Positions 44,986 to 56,324 of a stretch of 64,000 nucleotides of DNA are shown piece by piece. The stretch covers positions 248,001 to 312,000 of the forward strand of contig SAXG01000035.1 of the NCBI GenBank assembly GCA_012932865.1, in the 5' to 3' direction. Each line of letters opens with the position of its first letter. Within the stretch, counting starts at the first letter, position 1. The notes below the pieces were generated by a model that had not been told where the DNA came from, did no database searches, and saw only the letters and a list, made by a program, of their open reading frames with translations. A program made the position numbers and the translations under genes. Source of the DNA: Amylostereum areolatum (Eukaryota > Basidiomycota > Agaricomycetes > Russulales > Stereaceae).

Positions 44986-45750
44986 ATGCCCGGACCGACG
45001 CGGCGCCCACTTCGACACGAATCCTGTTCGGGACGTCTTCCTCGTGTCGTCGTCCCCCTCACCCCAGGAATCGTGGGATGGACTTGACGACGCCCCGACG
45101 CCGTGCGATACCCATTCTACTCTTCCTGGCGCACCGAAGCCGCGCACCGTGTCGCTACCCGAAGTATTCACCCCCCACGTATCGTCCCACATCTCTCCCC
45201 GAGCTTCCTGAGGCCGCATCCATTTATCCATCCCCGTCGCTATCGACGTCCCCGCAAGAGCCTTCAACGTCGGCGTTCAGCACGCCGTCCCCAACCTCTA
45301 ACGTCGTGCACCTTCATCCAGCTTTAGAGGCGTTCACCTGGGATCCCCGCGGCGATCCCCCGTCCGTAGTGCCGTCGAAGCGAGGTTCTCCGGCGACCGA
45401 GCCACCGTTCCCGAAGCTAGTTCTATCGTCGAGCCATCTACCATGGCTGGCGACTGTCGACGCACCCTCAACTGCAGTCGCGGTGACGGTCGGCGACGTG
45501 CTCGACTCACTGGAGGATTTTTTTCGGACCACCGTCACTCGAGCCGAATGGGACGCGGTGGGAAATATGAAGGACCGCATCCGCCAGACATTCAAGAGCC
45601 GCTGTGCAGATGACGATAAAGAGCGCGCGAAGGGGTTGCGACGAGTGGACTTATCTGCCAGAAGGCGCAGTGATATCTGGGTTGGGGAAGTACCCTGGCG
45701 GGAAGGAGGAAGAATTGACTGTCGAGGTTGTGGTGCCCTCGGCGCGATGA
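44986..45750 (+). pseudogene. DUF6699-like pseudogene, paralogue of 42124 gene
   Basis: Aligned to the 42124 protein, the reading frame must change three times. The ATG at 44986 is in one frame. GAHFDTNPVRDVFL is in a second, corresponding to HAHFNPNPVHDVRV. The domain is in a third: VVHLHPALEAFTWDPRGDPP, PFPKLVLSSSHLPW, VTVGDVLDSLEDFFRTTVTR, GLRRVD. At 45651 one extra T separates RRVD from YLPEGAVISGLGKYPGG, which then runs on to a TGA at 45748-45750. Without correction the domain lacks its last strands and gains an unrelated tail. Either a pseudogene or a place with assembly indels. Confidence 0.75.
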
Positions 45751-46475
45751 ATGCTGCCGCCTGCCCTTGCTTGCCTTTGCCGTCTCTTCCCTCTTGTTCT
45801 GTCCCTTTTCGCCTCCGGTCATCCTCCCTCGCTTTCTTGTCCCGTCTCGAGAATACGATCACATGGTTCGTCTTCGGTCCCTCCGCCATTGGCACTGATT
45901 GACCTACATGCCATCGTGTTCCGGATCGCATCTGGCCACCCCCCTTCTATCCTTGTAATAGTACCATTCCTTGCGAATTATCCTTGTTTATCCTTTAAAT
46001 AAATCCGAGAGCCCCATGTACATTACCGTTGTAGGTTACACATCTATCCCATACAGTATCTATATGCCACTTGGAACACGGTGTTTTAAATACGAGTGTC
46101 CGATCGGATGGCTATGTCCACGACGGGAGACTACTACTTATGTCTTGATATACAAGGTTGTGCGAGTGTGTAAGGCAGACCTGCGTCACTGCGAAGTAGG
46201 AATTAATCAAGGCAAACTTATCTGAACATGACACCTCCGTGAGCCTAAAACGAAACGAGGATGATTTCCTGGATCAGCACAGCATGCGAACGGGATCGAG
46301 GAGCTGGCTGCCTGGGGCTTTCGTGCAGCCTTAACTGTCATCGTCATTGTCCAAGATGAACAAGAAGGACGAGAAAGGGAACAACAAGAAAATGAGAAGT
46401 ACAAGAAATGTGAGAAGTGGCACCAAACAGGTTCACGATAACTAGTATGCACGCACGGTCCAAGAGCTTCCACAT
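45751..46475. other. Intergenic, no supported gene
   Basis: 3' flanks of two convergent decayed genes. AT-rich compared with surroundings; several TATA-like and AATAAA-like words (for example near 45998). Nothing else recognised. Confidence 0.5.
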
Positions 46476-47806
46476 TTATAGATCGAAAGAAACCACATCC
46501 GTCCGAACGGCATCCATCAACGCCCTCCCCTTACCATCCACGATCACAACCCCTCTCTGTTCCAGCTCCCTCACATTCAGTCCCCCACGCCCAGCAGTAC
46601 CCCACAGACTCCGTGCGAACTTGCCCAACACCCTCACCGCTCCTACCTCGCCTCGTCCCGGAATCGCTGCGATCGCGTCAACCCACACCTGCGTTTCGGC
46701 TATTCTCCAGTCCGCATCCATCGTCATCGTCGAATGTATCCACTGGCCATGACTGACCTCCGTGGACGTGGGCACCTCCCGAATCTTCGGATGGATATGC
46801 ACGAAGGCTGAGACGGGGGATAGCTGGGACGGGCCCACTGGCAAGGAAACGCGTGACGTCGGGGAGCGGGCCCGAGATCGCGAGCGAAGTTAGGTTCGGT
46901 GCATGCAAACGGAGTGCGGAGTACACATCAAAAGATATCGCCGTGCTTGGATATTGTGAGAGAGAGATGCGTAAGCGCGGGAGATAGAAGGGAGGGGATA
47001 TGGTTGTTGAGGGGGCAGAGAACATGGGTCGGTGTGGCATTGGGCGGGAAGGCCAAAGGAATATTCTGAATGTTGACGTGTGTGAGATGAGGAAGGGACG
47101 GCGGGAATTTGACGAGGTTTTCAGAATAGCTGACGGACGGGAAGGAGCAGAAACACGTGAAGCATTCGAGGTGAACGAGGGAGGAAGTGAACGCATCGAA
47201 GTCAGAGGGGCGGAGGAGCTTAGGGAACGGATCCTCGAGGGTAAGCTTGCGAAGTGTTGGCCCAAGCTGCTTCACCATCGTGCGTGCGAGGATACCGTTC
47301 GGGTATAGGAAGGGGGTCCCGCCAGGGATAAACTTGGCCATCCTGATGGTGAGAGCTTGGACGTTGGGAAGGAGGTCAAAAAAGGAGGCAACTTTGACTT
47401 CCGTCGACGCTCCGACGCGTTGGGGCAAATCCATGATGACGTGGCGAACCATATGGCCCTTTGACGCGTCGATGGAGGACATGACTTCGGCCGAGGACGC
47501 TGTGAGGTGGATGCAAGAATAGAGGATGGGGGTTGCGACCGCGTTGAAGGTGCGTGAAACGAGGGCGAGGGATTTTCGGGTGAGAAGAGACCGATGGAAG
47601 TCTTCCAGGATGTCTAGGATGGTAGCGACCCCACGAGAGTCGTTAAGAAAGATCCCATTTATATCGGGAGTGATTTCGAACAGCCTAGGGACGTGCGTAG
47701 CAAGCTCGAAGATGCGAAGCTGAAGCTCGACGGGTAACTGACGCGTAAAGCCGATATGAGAGTCATGCAAGGCGTAGACAAGCGATACGTGACTTACAGA
47801 AAGCAT
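46476..47806 (-). pseudogene. F-box/LRR-like protein, frameshifted
   Basis: Start ATG at 47806 (MLS), then a 60-nt intron (47738-47797, gtaagt..cag) leading into an F-box-like motif LPVELQLRIFELATHVPRLF. The following ~240 residues have irregular leucine-rich units (FDLLPNVQALTIRMAKF, LGPTLRKLTLEDPFPKLL, LPHLTHVNIQNIPLAF). The frame ends at a TGA near 46930, but the protein continues one frame over (FDVYSALRLHAPNLTSLAIS) and then in a third frame from about 46840 (LSPVSAFVHIHPKIREV) to a stop at 46476. F-box proteins supply substrates to SCF ubiquitin ligases, and mushrooms have very large families. Two single-base shifts make this copy non-functional unless they are assembly errors. Confidence 0.7.
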
Positions 47807-48161
47807 ATCTTGGTACTTTGCGACGCAAAGTCTTTAAGTGAGGTGTTGAAACTGGAAACGGTGCGCCAGGCCGGTAAGTGATAAGTCTGGCAGAGCGGCG
47901 ACGACGCTGTGGGTGTGAGATGTGCCTTTCGAAAGGTTGAACAGCGCGTGCCGGACGATGAGTGAGATAGATAGATAGATGAAACTATCCGGGCAGAGGA
48001 GGTTTGAGGTTGGAGGGGGAAAGTTACGTTTGCAACTTGCAATCCAGCCAATCATATTAGCCCAGTCCCTTTGTTCGTATTTGTTCATAGGATCCAAATG
48101 GCGTGGAAAATGACCGATTGAACTGGGCACAGCTCTTTCCTTTTCAGCCGGTCGACGATAT

Positions 48162-48566
48162 ATGACATCCAGAGGAAGCGGTGAATCGCTTTCGACTGTT
48201 CTTCCATGGCCCCCAGAGATCGGCGGCGAATCAGAGAAAACACAAGACACTCGTATTGCATGGCACTGCTTTGGACAGTTGATGGGTCTCAGGGAGAGCG
48301 AGGAGCACCGGAGGACGGAGAAGGAGCTGGCGGGATCGAGGAAGCACGCGCAGACTTTCCGCGGGTGGAGAGAATACGGGTACCACACGCAGGAACCGGA
48401 GAGCGCTCTTCGGATGTGCGCTGGGTGCGACGAAGTACGATATTGTGATCGTAGTTGCCAGATGAAGTGGGTCGTACTAACCCACACCGCACTCAGGGAC
48501 TGGAAGGCGGGACACAAGAAAAAGTATCGGATGATGAAGGATGCCGAGGGGCTGAAAGCAGATTGA
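48162..48566 (+). pseudogene. Dispersed 3' remnant of MYND-finger gene
   Basis: Matches only the C-terminal part of the MYND triplet at 5.2-12.4 kb: GQLMGLRESEEHRRTEKELA, then ALRMCAGCDEVRYCDRSCQ, an intron of about 34 nt at the conserved position, and DWKAGHKKKYRMMK. Three zinc ligands are lost: the first pair (FCxWxxC is FRGWREY here) and the last Cys (GHKKKY). The N-terminal ~430 residues are absent. The fragment lies between two other pseudogenes, about 36 kb from the array. Confidence 0.8.
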
Positions 48567-48746
48567 AGTGTACAGTACTAGTGTGTAATTGTATCATGAA
48601 AGCTTTGTGTCGCCCAAGACGACGCGAGAGGCCTAGAAATAGGGGGCAATTGAATGCGAAGGATATGTTGTTGATATGCATAAGAAAGAAAAGAGGATGA
48701 TCATGGTGAACATTGCATCGGCTCAGGCTACGGCCGCCGCGATGTC
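48567..48746. other. Short spacer between MYND remnant and P450 pseudogene
   Basis: Convergent 3' flanks; no feature recognised. Confidence 0.4.
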
Positions 48747-50458
48747 TTAGACGTCCCACTTGCTCAAACCGATCCGACACCGCGACATCTTGCTTCTGTG
48801 ATCCTCAGCAATCTCGGGCTATGATACAGCTCACGTCAGATCATTGTATAGATAGGAAAAATGAGAAGAAAGGCGGACTTGCGCGTTAGGGCCTTCCAAG
48901 ACGAACTCGTACCGCCGGAACAGCGACGCGACGAACATGGGCATCTCCATCGTCACCAAGTTCCGCCCAAGACACATCCTATAAACGAACAATGAAGAGG
49001 TCAATCTCCCGCACACACACCCCGAAGCTCAAAGAAAACGAACCTAGAACCAAACGAGAATGGGTAGAACGCCTTGTTGATCGCGGTATTCCCTCCAGCC
49101 ATCGCTCCGGGCGGAATTCCTCCACGTTTTCGCCCCACATATTCACGTCGTGTTGCACAGAGTACAAGGGAGTATTGGTTATTGTGCCAGTCGAGAAGAA
49201 CCTGCCGAGGACCGTCATGCCGCCTTCGGGTACTTTGCGCGGGAGCCCGATGCCTGGCGACTGAGCACAAACGCATCCCTTCGTTGACGCAGGCCTGGGG
49301 GTAGCGCAGGTGTTTGATGAACGTGTAGGAGAGAACCATGACATCTTCGTTGGACAGCGCCTCGTCGAATTCGTCCTGGAGGATTCTTTGACAGCGGGAG
49401 TTGGCGGCGAGATAGTATGTGATGGAGGCAAACGTGCTATGAACGGAAGGTGAGTCAAGGTCGTTGAAGGTGCATCGATAGACCTACACTGAGCGATGGT
49501 GTCGCTGCCCTCGACGGGTAGGTTGACGCCTCGGCCGCTTGGTCCAGAGGACCTCATGACTATCCCAACTCGTCTCCCTCCAACAACTTGGTAAGAAAGT
49601 CTGCAGGTTACGACGGCGTCGCCAGCCGCTTATAAACAGCGGCGACGGCGACGGCTATCAAGGTGCGGACCGCCATCTTGCCTTCATTTATCGACGGGAT
49701 GAGTTTGAAAAACGAACGCCAGTAGGAGGGCATGACGTCGAGGATGTCGCTTGCCGAGCAACTCGCTGGTTGGAATGTGGTCGAAACCTTCGAAGAACCC
49801 GGCCTGTTTTTCCTGGCCATAAGAATTGATGGCTTCTTGGGAAGATATGGTAACAGGCGCGGTGTCCTCCCCCTATGAACATGCCGAAAGACGAGCCAAA
49901 TGCAAGGTCATCTGCACAGGGTGTCAGGCGTCGTACGTTCTGAAAATCATGAGGGGATCGCGTACTCATGACATCGAAGGCACAGTATCCGTACCCTAAA
50001 GATGATCATCAGACCACCGTCCGACAAAAACTGATATGAAACCGAACTTACAAGACAAACAATCGAACCAAACACGACCATCGCAGCGTGCCTATCCACC
50101 TCCTTCACGGCCCACCTTGCCCTTCGCCTCTTCCTCGCACATCTTATTCCACTGTCCGAGAAGCACCGTAGTGCACATGAACGATCTCTATAGCGGCGGG
50201 ATCCGCAAAGGATACATGGTTTGGCGCGAGGCGCACAACCGATCCTACGATACGCGTTAGCAAAGCAATATGGGTGGGGATACGGGGGCTCGATCTTACC
50301 GTATTTCTTTTGTAGGTCGTGCGCAACCTCTGAGCGGCGCGCTTGGAAGACCGTCCACGCCAACGACAGGTCGGAAACTTCGCCAAGTATGGACCCGGGT
50401 AGTCTTTGAGTACGTGCATGGTTTCGAATCCCTCGGGCGATGCTGAGAAGACTTCCAT
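48747..50458 (-). pseudogene. Cytochrome P450, CYP53-like, decayed
   Basis: The pieces in order: VLKDYPGPYLAKF (50430), DLSLAWTVFQARRSEVAHDL in another frame, VVRLAPNHVSFADPAAIEIV (50220), EWDKMCEEEAKGKVG (50150), DLAFGSSFGMFIGGG (49900), FFKLIPSINEG...YKRLATPS (49690-49620), VEGSDTIAQ (I-helix, 49520), TFASITYYLAANSRCQRILQ, GIGLPRKVPEGGMTVLGRFF (49230), FRPERWLEG (49110), FSFGSRMCLGRNL (heme Cys, around 49050-48975) and a tail ending SRCRIGLSKWDV at 48747. The order and PNHVSxADP/DLAFGxxFGM motifs resemble CYP53 benzoate para-hydroxylases. Defects: loss of ~60 residues after the PNHVS block, several frame changes (near 50400, 49285 and 49110), and a stop after LLEGDELG. The heme-binding motif itself is intact. 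Confidence 0.75.
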
Positions 50459-51022
50459 AGAGAGAGACAGAGAGAGAGAGAGATGGGTGTTGGCCCGTCG
50501 CTGCACTCGGAATGCGTGCTTCCGAATGAATTGAGTGCAATGGTGAACAGACGACCGCAACTGTATGGCGCTATTCAATGCATGAACTCCATGTCTCTAT
50601 ACGAAATCGAAGTGTTTACGCACTAGCTCCCTATTCTCGACAGAAACTTCATGCAGAGCACACCGGGCGCGGGAATCTTCGACTCCGAGAGGATAAAGAC
50701 AACCGGCTGGTGAGTAGAATCTGATTGGGACGCCAACGTGATTTTATGCGAGGGACACAGTGATGACCGTGCATGATATCGATGGAAAAGGCGGCGACGG
50801 GTAGCTCGCTGTTCCGTCGCTGAGATGGCTGGAGCCGTGGCGAGCAGAACGCGTTGAGGACGACGGGAGGACGACGACCGGCTTGTCAGGCGAACCGGGA
50901 CCTTCCGGTGCGGATCTGTGGCTGCAGTGGCGTGGAAGTTACGCGGCGACCAATGACAGACCTCTTAGCTGCTTCGAGGTCAAGCTTCAAGTCTCGAGTT
51001 TTACACAACTTCCTCGACGACA
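50459..51022. other. Intergenic, divergent promoter region, with GA repeat
   Basis: Lies between the minus-strand P450 pseudogene and the first Kelch-MYND gene. A GA dinucleotide repeat occupies about 50460-50482. Nothing else recognised. Confidence 0.5.
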
Positions 51023-53442
51023 ATGGCCAACCCCACTGCGGTCAGCACGGAATCGTTCATGCAACATTACAACGTGAATGCGCAGACTATCACCGCGTTT
51101 CTACCCATGGGTAAGCCTCAGTCTCCCGATATCTGACACCGCGACGAGACACTTTCAAAGATTCACGACTCAACTAACTGAGCCACGGTTGGTGATAGAT
51201 GCGAAAGAGCTTGTGAAGGTACAGGAGTCGACACGCATCCACCTCGAAGCTGCTACTCTTTTCACCGAAGGAAAATGCGATCTCTCCATGCAAAAACTCA
51301 GGACGGCAATCACGATGCTTGTCGGCGCCGAGTTTCAAATCCCCTTTAATTCTAGCGACGGCGGGGGCGTTTGGTCACAGAAGTACATGGATATGGAGGC
51401 AGAAAGGGCACTTGTGGTCATTGCGTGCTGTCACAGTATGGCAGAGAACCTACGAACATTGGGTAAACGCCGTCAGGTATGTTTCCACACGAACTCTCTT
51501 TCCGGCGCGTGACGAGAAAGTATACCGACTGAAATACGAATATAGGCTCTGCAATGGTTGGAGGAGTCCAAAAATATCTTCAAGAATATGTTTTTCTCCA
51601 CTTCCACATTCGGTGCGTGTCAATGGAGATGAACGCTTGGCGCAGGCTCCGACCATTTCTAGAGATTGGATCATGTACATCCTCCCAAAGAGCGCCATGT
51701 TTGTCCAGCTTCGTCTCTCTGGAGATGCACTCATGGCAGCGTGCTTCCAAAGCCTCGGAAATACCGGAAGTACCTCTCATCGCCTCTTCTCTGCCACACA
51801 CTTCTCGAGATCCCTGCGTCCGGGTGTTAATTACGATTGGGCATACGTCGAACGCACCCTCAAGACGATCCAAGCTTGCGTTCCACCCTCTTGTCGCCAC
51901 CCGGAGCCGAGGTTCACCGCCACGGCCGAGGTCTTTGATCCGTCTTTACAAATATCGGGGAGCTGGAAGAAGCTTGACCTCAAGAAAACGTCGGGGTTCG
52001 TCCCGCGCGAGGATTTCGCGAGCTTTGTCTGGAAAAGTAAGTGTATCCCATTTTACAATGACTGGAAAACCGCAATAATGTATAACCACAGGCAGGCTTT
52101 ACGTCTGTGGCGGACAGGTGGACGACTTTACGCGGTGCCTGCGGGACTTTCACTACGTCGACCTCAACGATCTCCGCGCTGGCTGGCACAAACTCCCTGA
52201 CTACCCCCGCCCATTTCCGTGGGGCGTACCCGTAGGGTGGAGGATGCATGTCGACGAGTCTACCGATAAGGCGTACGTCTTTCTAGGCTTCAAAGATGTC
52301 GACGTCTTCGACTTGAAAACCAATACTTGGTCTCGCATCACAACGAGCTACCTCTCGCCGGGCTCGTGGCCTATCGCCGACACCCTCCTGGAATTCGGGT
52401 CCGTAATATACAAGCGACGCATATACGCCTTTGGAGGAACGCACGAAGGGTCCAAACTCGGATGCAACCTCTGGCTTGTCCTCGACCTCCAAACTGGAGC
52501 ATGGCGCCGCCTTTCTGGCCGTTCCGGACCCGAATTTGACACCGACTTCATGCTACCGGGTCCGCGCCGGTACCCAGCGCTGTGGGCGGATGAGGAGCAC
52601 GACCGCATCTGGATGATGTTCGGCGACGCAGAGAGACCTGGAGCGGCACTGGTAGAACAGCCTCACGGCTCAAAATACGAATACATCTACGACGACGCTT
52701 GGTCGTGGAATGTCAACACAGAAAGCTGGCGCCGGGAGAGGGTCAGCGGGAACTCGCCTTGCCCGCGCACAGAGATGGCCGTAACCTACGTACGCAAGTT
52801 CATTTTACAGCGAATATCTCCTCTCTGATGGCCTCCCCAGAACCCGAACTTGAAACGCGCTTTCACGTTTGGCGGGTACAACCCTCGGCTGCCCTCCGAT
52901 TTCTCGAACGGGGGGCCAATTAGGATGAGGTACACCTACTTCGCGGACACATTCATGCTCGACCCCGCGCCGACCGACGGCGGCGCGTCGCCCGCCTGGA
53001 AACACGTCCTCACACGCGGATTTCCGACGTACCGCGCCAAGTCGAAGCTTTTCGTCGACCGCGCGACGGGAAAGATGTATCTCTTTGGAGGATACTCGAG
53101 CACGGAGTTCATCGATGACAAGAAGCACTTCGTGTCCCGCAATTTCGTGGATCTGTGGCAACTGCGCGTGGACATGCCCGGGGGATGCTTCGAGGACGTT
53201 GACCTTGAGGAGGAAGCGAGGACGGCGCGTGTAGGGCAGTGGCAGAGATGCTTTTCGTGTGGGAGCGCTGGGTTCTGGAAGAAATGCGGCGGTCAGTCTC
53301 GAAGTGGGCTTATGATTCGCGCGCGCTCTGATTTACTGTATGATTAGGCTCATGTCGGGGGCGCGTATTCTTTTGCGATGGGCAGTGCTTGAAAGATGGA
53401 TGGAAAGAGCACAAACAACGCCATGGGTGCTCGAAACGCTGA
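51023..53442 (+). CDS. Kelch-repeat protein with C-terminal MYND-like finger, copy 1
   Basis: Seven exons (51023-51110, 51199-51476, 51546-51612, 51665-52036, 52092-52789, 52841-53291, 53348-53442) give 682 aa in frame. The N-terminal ~240 residues are helical, tetratricopeptide-like in feel (AATLFTEGKCDLSMQKLRTA, IPFNSSDGGGVWSQKYMDME). Residues ~270-610 form Kelch blades: RLYVCGGQVDDF, KAYVFLGFKDVDVFDLKTNT, RRIYAFGGTHEGSKLGCNLW, RAFTFGGYNPRLPSDFSN, KMYLFGGYSSTEF. The last 45 residues form a zinc finger: CFSCGSAGFWKKCGGSCRGR, FFCDGQCLKDGWKEHKQRHG, then CSKR. Kelch propellers bind partners, MYND fingers bind Pro-rich peptides, so an adaptor role is inferred. The last donor (gtcagt) is weaker than its counterpart in copy 2 (gtgagt). 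Confidence 0.88.
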
Positions 53443-53912
53443 TCAACGGTAAGTATTCCCTTCTTGTCGCTATCCAAATCGTGAGCTAATGTCTTCTGTT
53501 CTGTAGATAGATCAGATTTATGTACAAAGGGAAACGAAGATATGCATATCGCATACAGAGCAAATGTTGTATGATTATTACCCTTAGCTGAAGTTCCGAG
53601 ACTATCGACGCGGTCCGGCGGGGCAGTGGCATATCCGTAGCTTCCGCTTTCGTGATTGTTTTGTTGTTGCAATGACGCTTGTGTCGGGTTTCGGACGAGC
53701 TGTGGAGGTGGGTTGGTCACAAGTTAATTGGGTGGGGGGCAGAAACACGCGAGCAAAAGTGGATGAGTAGGAGGAGGCTTCGATCCTCCCTTCTCCGCGT
53801 GCCTGTGGCTGTAGAAAATGGCGTGGGAATTATCCGGATCCGGTTCAGCGATCTTCACCTTCACACTTTCAAAGTTCCCACTCGCTCAGTCGCTCCCGTT
53901 CCCTCGGCTACG
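53443..53912. other. Spacer between Kelch-MYND copies
   Basis: 470 bp containing the 3' flank of copy 1 and the promoter of copy 2. No further gene recognised. Confidence 0.5.
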
Positions 53913-56324
53913 ATGGCCATGAAACCTGCTGCAGTCAGTAAGGAAGGATTTGAACGACACTATGAACCGGGTATACAAGCTTTGACAACATATTTTCCAC
54001 TCGGTAAGCCTCAGTCGCAACTCAAAATTTAGCGACCCGATCCGAGGTTCACGTTCATGAACTAACCGGCAAACGGTTCGCTATCCTGGTAGATTCAAAT
54101 GGGAACGCGAGGCTAATGGAGTCGCACCACGTCCAAAACGAGGCCCTCGACCTACTCAACCAAGGAAAATATGACCTCTCTGCTGAAAAACTGAAGATGG
54201 CAATCGCAATGATTGTTGGCAGCGACTTTCAGATACCCTTCAATTCTAGCGACGGTGGTGGCGTATGGTCTCAGGCGTACATGAACATGGGCATAGAAAA
54301 CGCCCTGACTGTCATGAACTGCTGCCACAATTTAGCACAGAGCTTACGAATGTTGGGTCAACGTCGTCAGGTGCGTACTTACATCTTCCAGAGCGAAGCG
54401 AGAGCTGCATGGACTACAGGCGATGCAATGGTTGGAAGAGGTCGACATAATATTCAAAAATCTGTCTTTCTCCACTGGAAATGCCGCCTTTGGTGCGTAG
54501 CAGTTTGACGTGGTCGACGCAGGCTATAACCCCTTTTAAACTAGATTGGACCGTGTTCATCCTGCCAAGTAGCCCTTTGTTCATCCAGCTTCGCCTCGTC
54601 TCCTACGCATCCATGGCGTCATACTTCCAAGGCCTCGGAAATAACGGAAGCGTATCTCATCGCCTCTTCTCTGCCACCCAGTTTTCGGGATCCCTCGGTC
54701 CAGATGCCAAGTATGATTCGGCGGTCGTCCATGGCGTCCTCAAGGCGATTCAAAGATGCGCGCCGCCTTCTTGCCGCTATCCGGAGCCTACACTGTCCGC
54801 CACGGCTGAGGTCGTTGATCCGTCTTTACAGATACTTGGGAGCTGGAAGAAGCTTCACATCAAGAAAACACCGGGCTTCGTCCCTCGCGAGAATTTCGCG
54901 AGTTTTATCTGGAAAAGTAAGTGTGTCTCCTTCTACCCTGCCTGGAAAAGAGTCATCGTATATACCCACAGGCAGGTTTTACATCTGTGGCGGTCAGGTG
55001 CACGACTTTGCGCCGTGCCTCCGAGATTTCTACTACGTCGATCTGAACGATCTCCGCGCCGGTTGGCACACGCTCCCTGAGTACCCCCGCCCATTCCCAT
55101 GGAACATACCCGCAGGATGGAGGATGCACATCGACGAGACTACCGACAAGGCATACGTCTTTCTAGGCTTCAAAGACGTCGACGTCTTCGACTTGAAAAC
55201 CAGCACTTGGTCTCGCATCACAACGAGCTACCGCTCCCCAGGCGCATGGCCTATCCCTGACGTCATCTTCGATTTCGGGTCTGTGATATACAAGCGACGT
55301 ATGTATGCCTTTGGAGGAACGCACGAAGGGTCCAAACTCGGATGCAACCTCTGGCTTGTCCTCGATCTCCAAACTAGAGCATGGCGCCGCCTTTCTGGCC
55401 GTCCCGGACCCGAATTTGACACCGACTTCATGCTACCAGGACCGCGGAGGTACCCAGCACTGTGGGCGGATGAGGAGCATGATCGCATCTGGATGATGTT
55501 CGGCGACGCAGAGAGACCTGGAGCGACACTGGAAGGACAACCTCACGGCTCGCAATATGAACACATCTACGACGACGCCTTGGTCGTGGGATGTCAACAA
55601 AGAAAGCTGGCGCCGGGAGAGGGTCAGCGGGAACTCGCCTTGCCCACGGACAGAGATGTCCTACACCTACGTACGCTCGATTCCACGATGATGTTCTCTT
55701 CTCTAACGATCCCCACAGAATCCAAACTTAAAACGCGCTTTCATGTTCGGCGGGTACAACCCTCGGCTGCCCTCCGATTTCTCGAACGGGCGGCCGATCA
55801 GAATGACGTACACCTACTTCGCGGACACATTCATGCTCGACCCCGCGCCCGCCGACGGCAGCACGTCCCCCGTCTGGAAGCACGTCCTCACGCGCGGATT
55901 CCCGACGTACCGCGCGCTTGCGAAGTCTTTCGTCGACCGCGCGACGGGCAAGACGTACCTCTTCGGAGGATACTCGAGCTCGGAGTTCATTGAGGACAAG
56001 AAGCACCCCGTGTCCCGCAACTTCGCGGATCTGTGGCAACTGCGCGTGGACATGCTCGGGGGGTGCTTTGAGGCCGTCGACCTCGAGGAGGAAGCGAGGA
56101 CGGCGCGGGTAGGGCAGTGGCAGAGATGTTTCTCGTGTGGGAGCGCAGGGTTCTGGAAGAAGTGCGGCGGTGAGTCTCGGCGCCGACTTATGCACCGTGC
56201 ATCTCCTGATTGACTGACTATATGCTCAGGCTCGTGCCGCGGACGCGTGTTTTTCTGCGACGAGCAGTGCTTGAAAGAAGGATGGAAAGAGCACAAGCAA
56301 CGGCACGGGTGCTCGAAACGCTGA
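53913..56324 (+). CDS. Kelch-MYND protein, copy 2, with one-base insertion
   Basis: Same seven-exon layout as copy 1: 53913-54003, 54093-54370, 54420-54492, 54545-54916, 54972-55670, 55719-56169 and 56230-56324. Protein blocks correspond one to one (FYICGGQVHDF, YVFLGFKDVDVFDLKTST, MYAFGGTHEGSKLGCNLWLV, FMFGGYNPRLPSDF, YLFGGYSSSEF, final CGGSCRGRVFFCDEQC and KEHKQRHGC). Exon 5 has one base more than copy 1 (gacgCCTtgg against gacgCTTgg near 55579). This shifts the frame after YEHIYDDA and would abort the protein before the last two blades and the finger. Downstream exons remain fully conserved, so the insertion is either very recent or an assembly error. All zinc ligands are present in the downstream frame. 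Confidence 0.8.
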
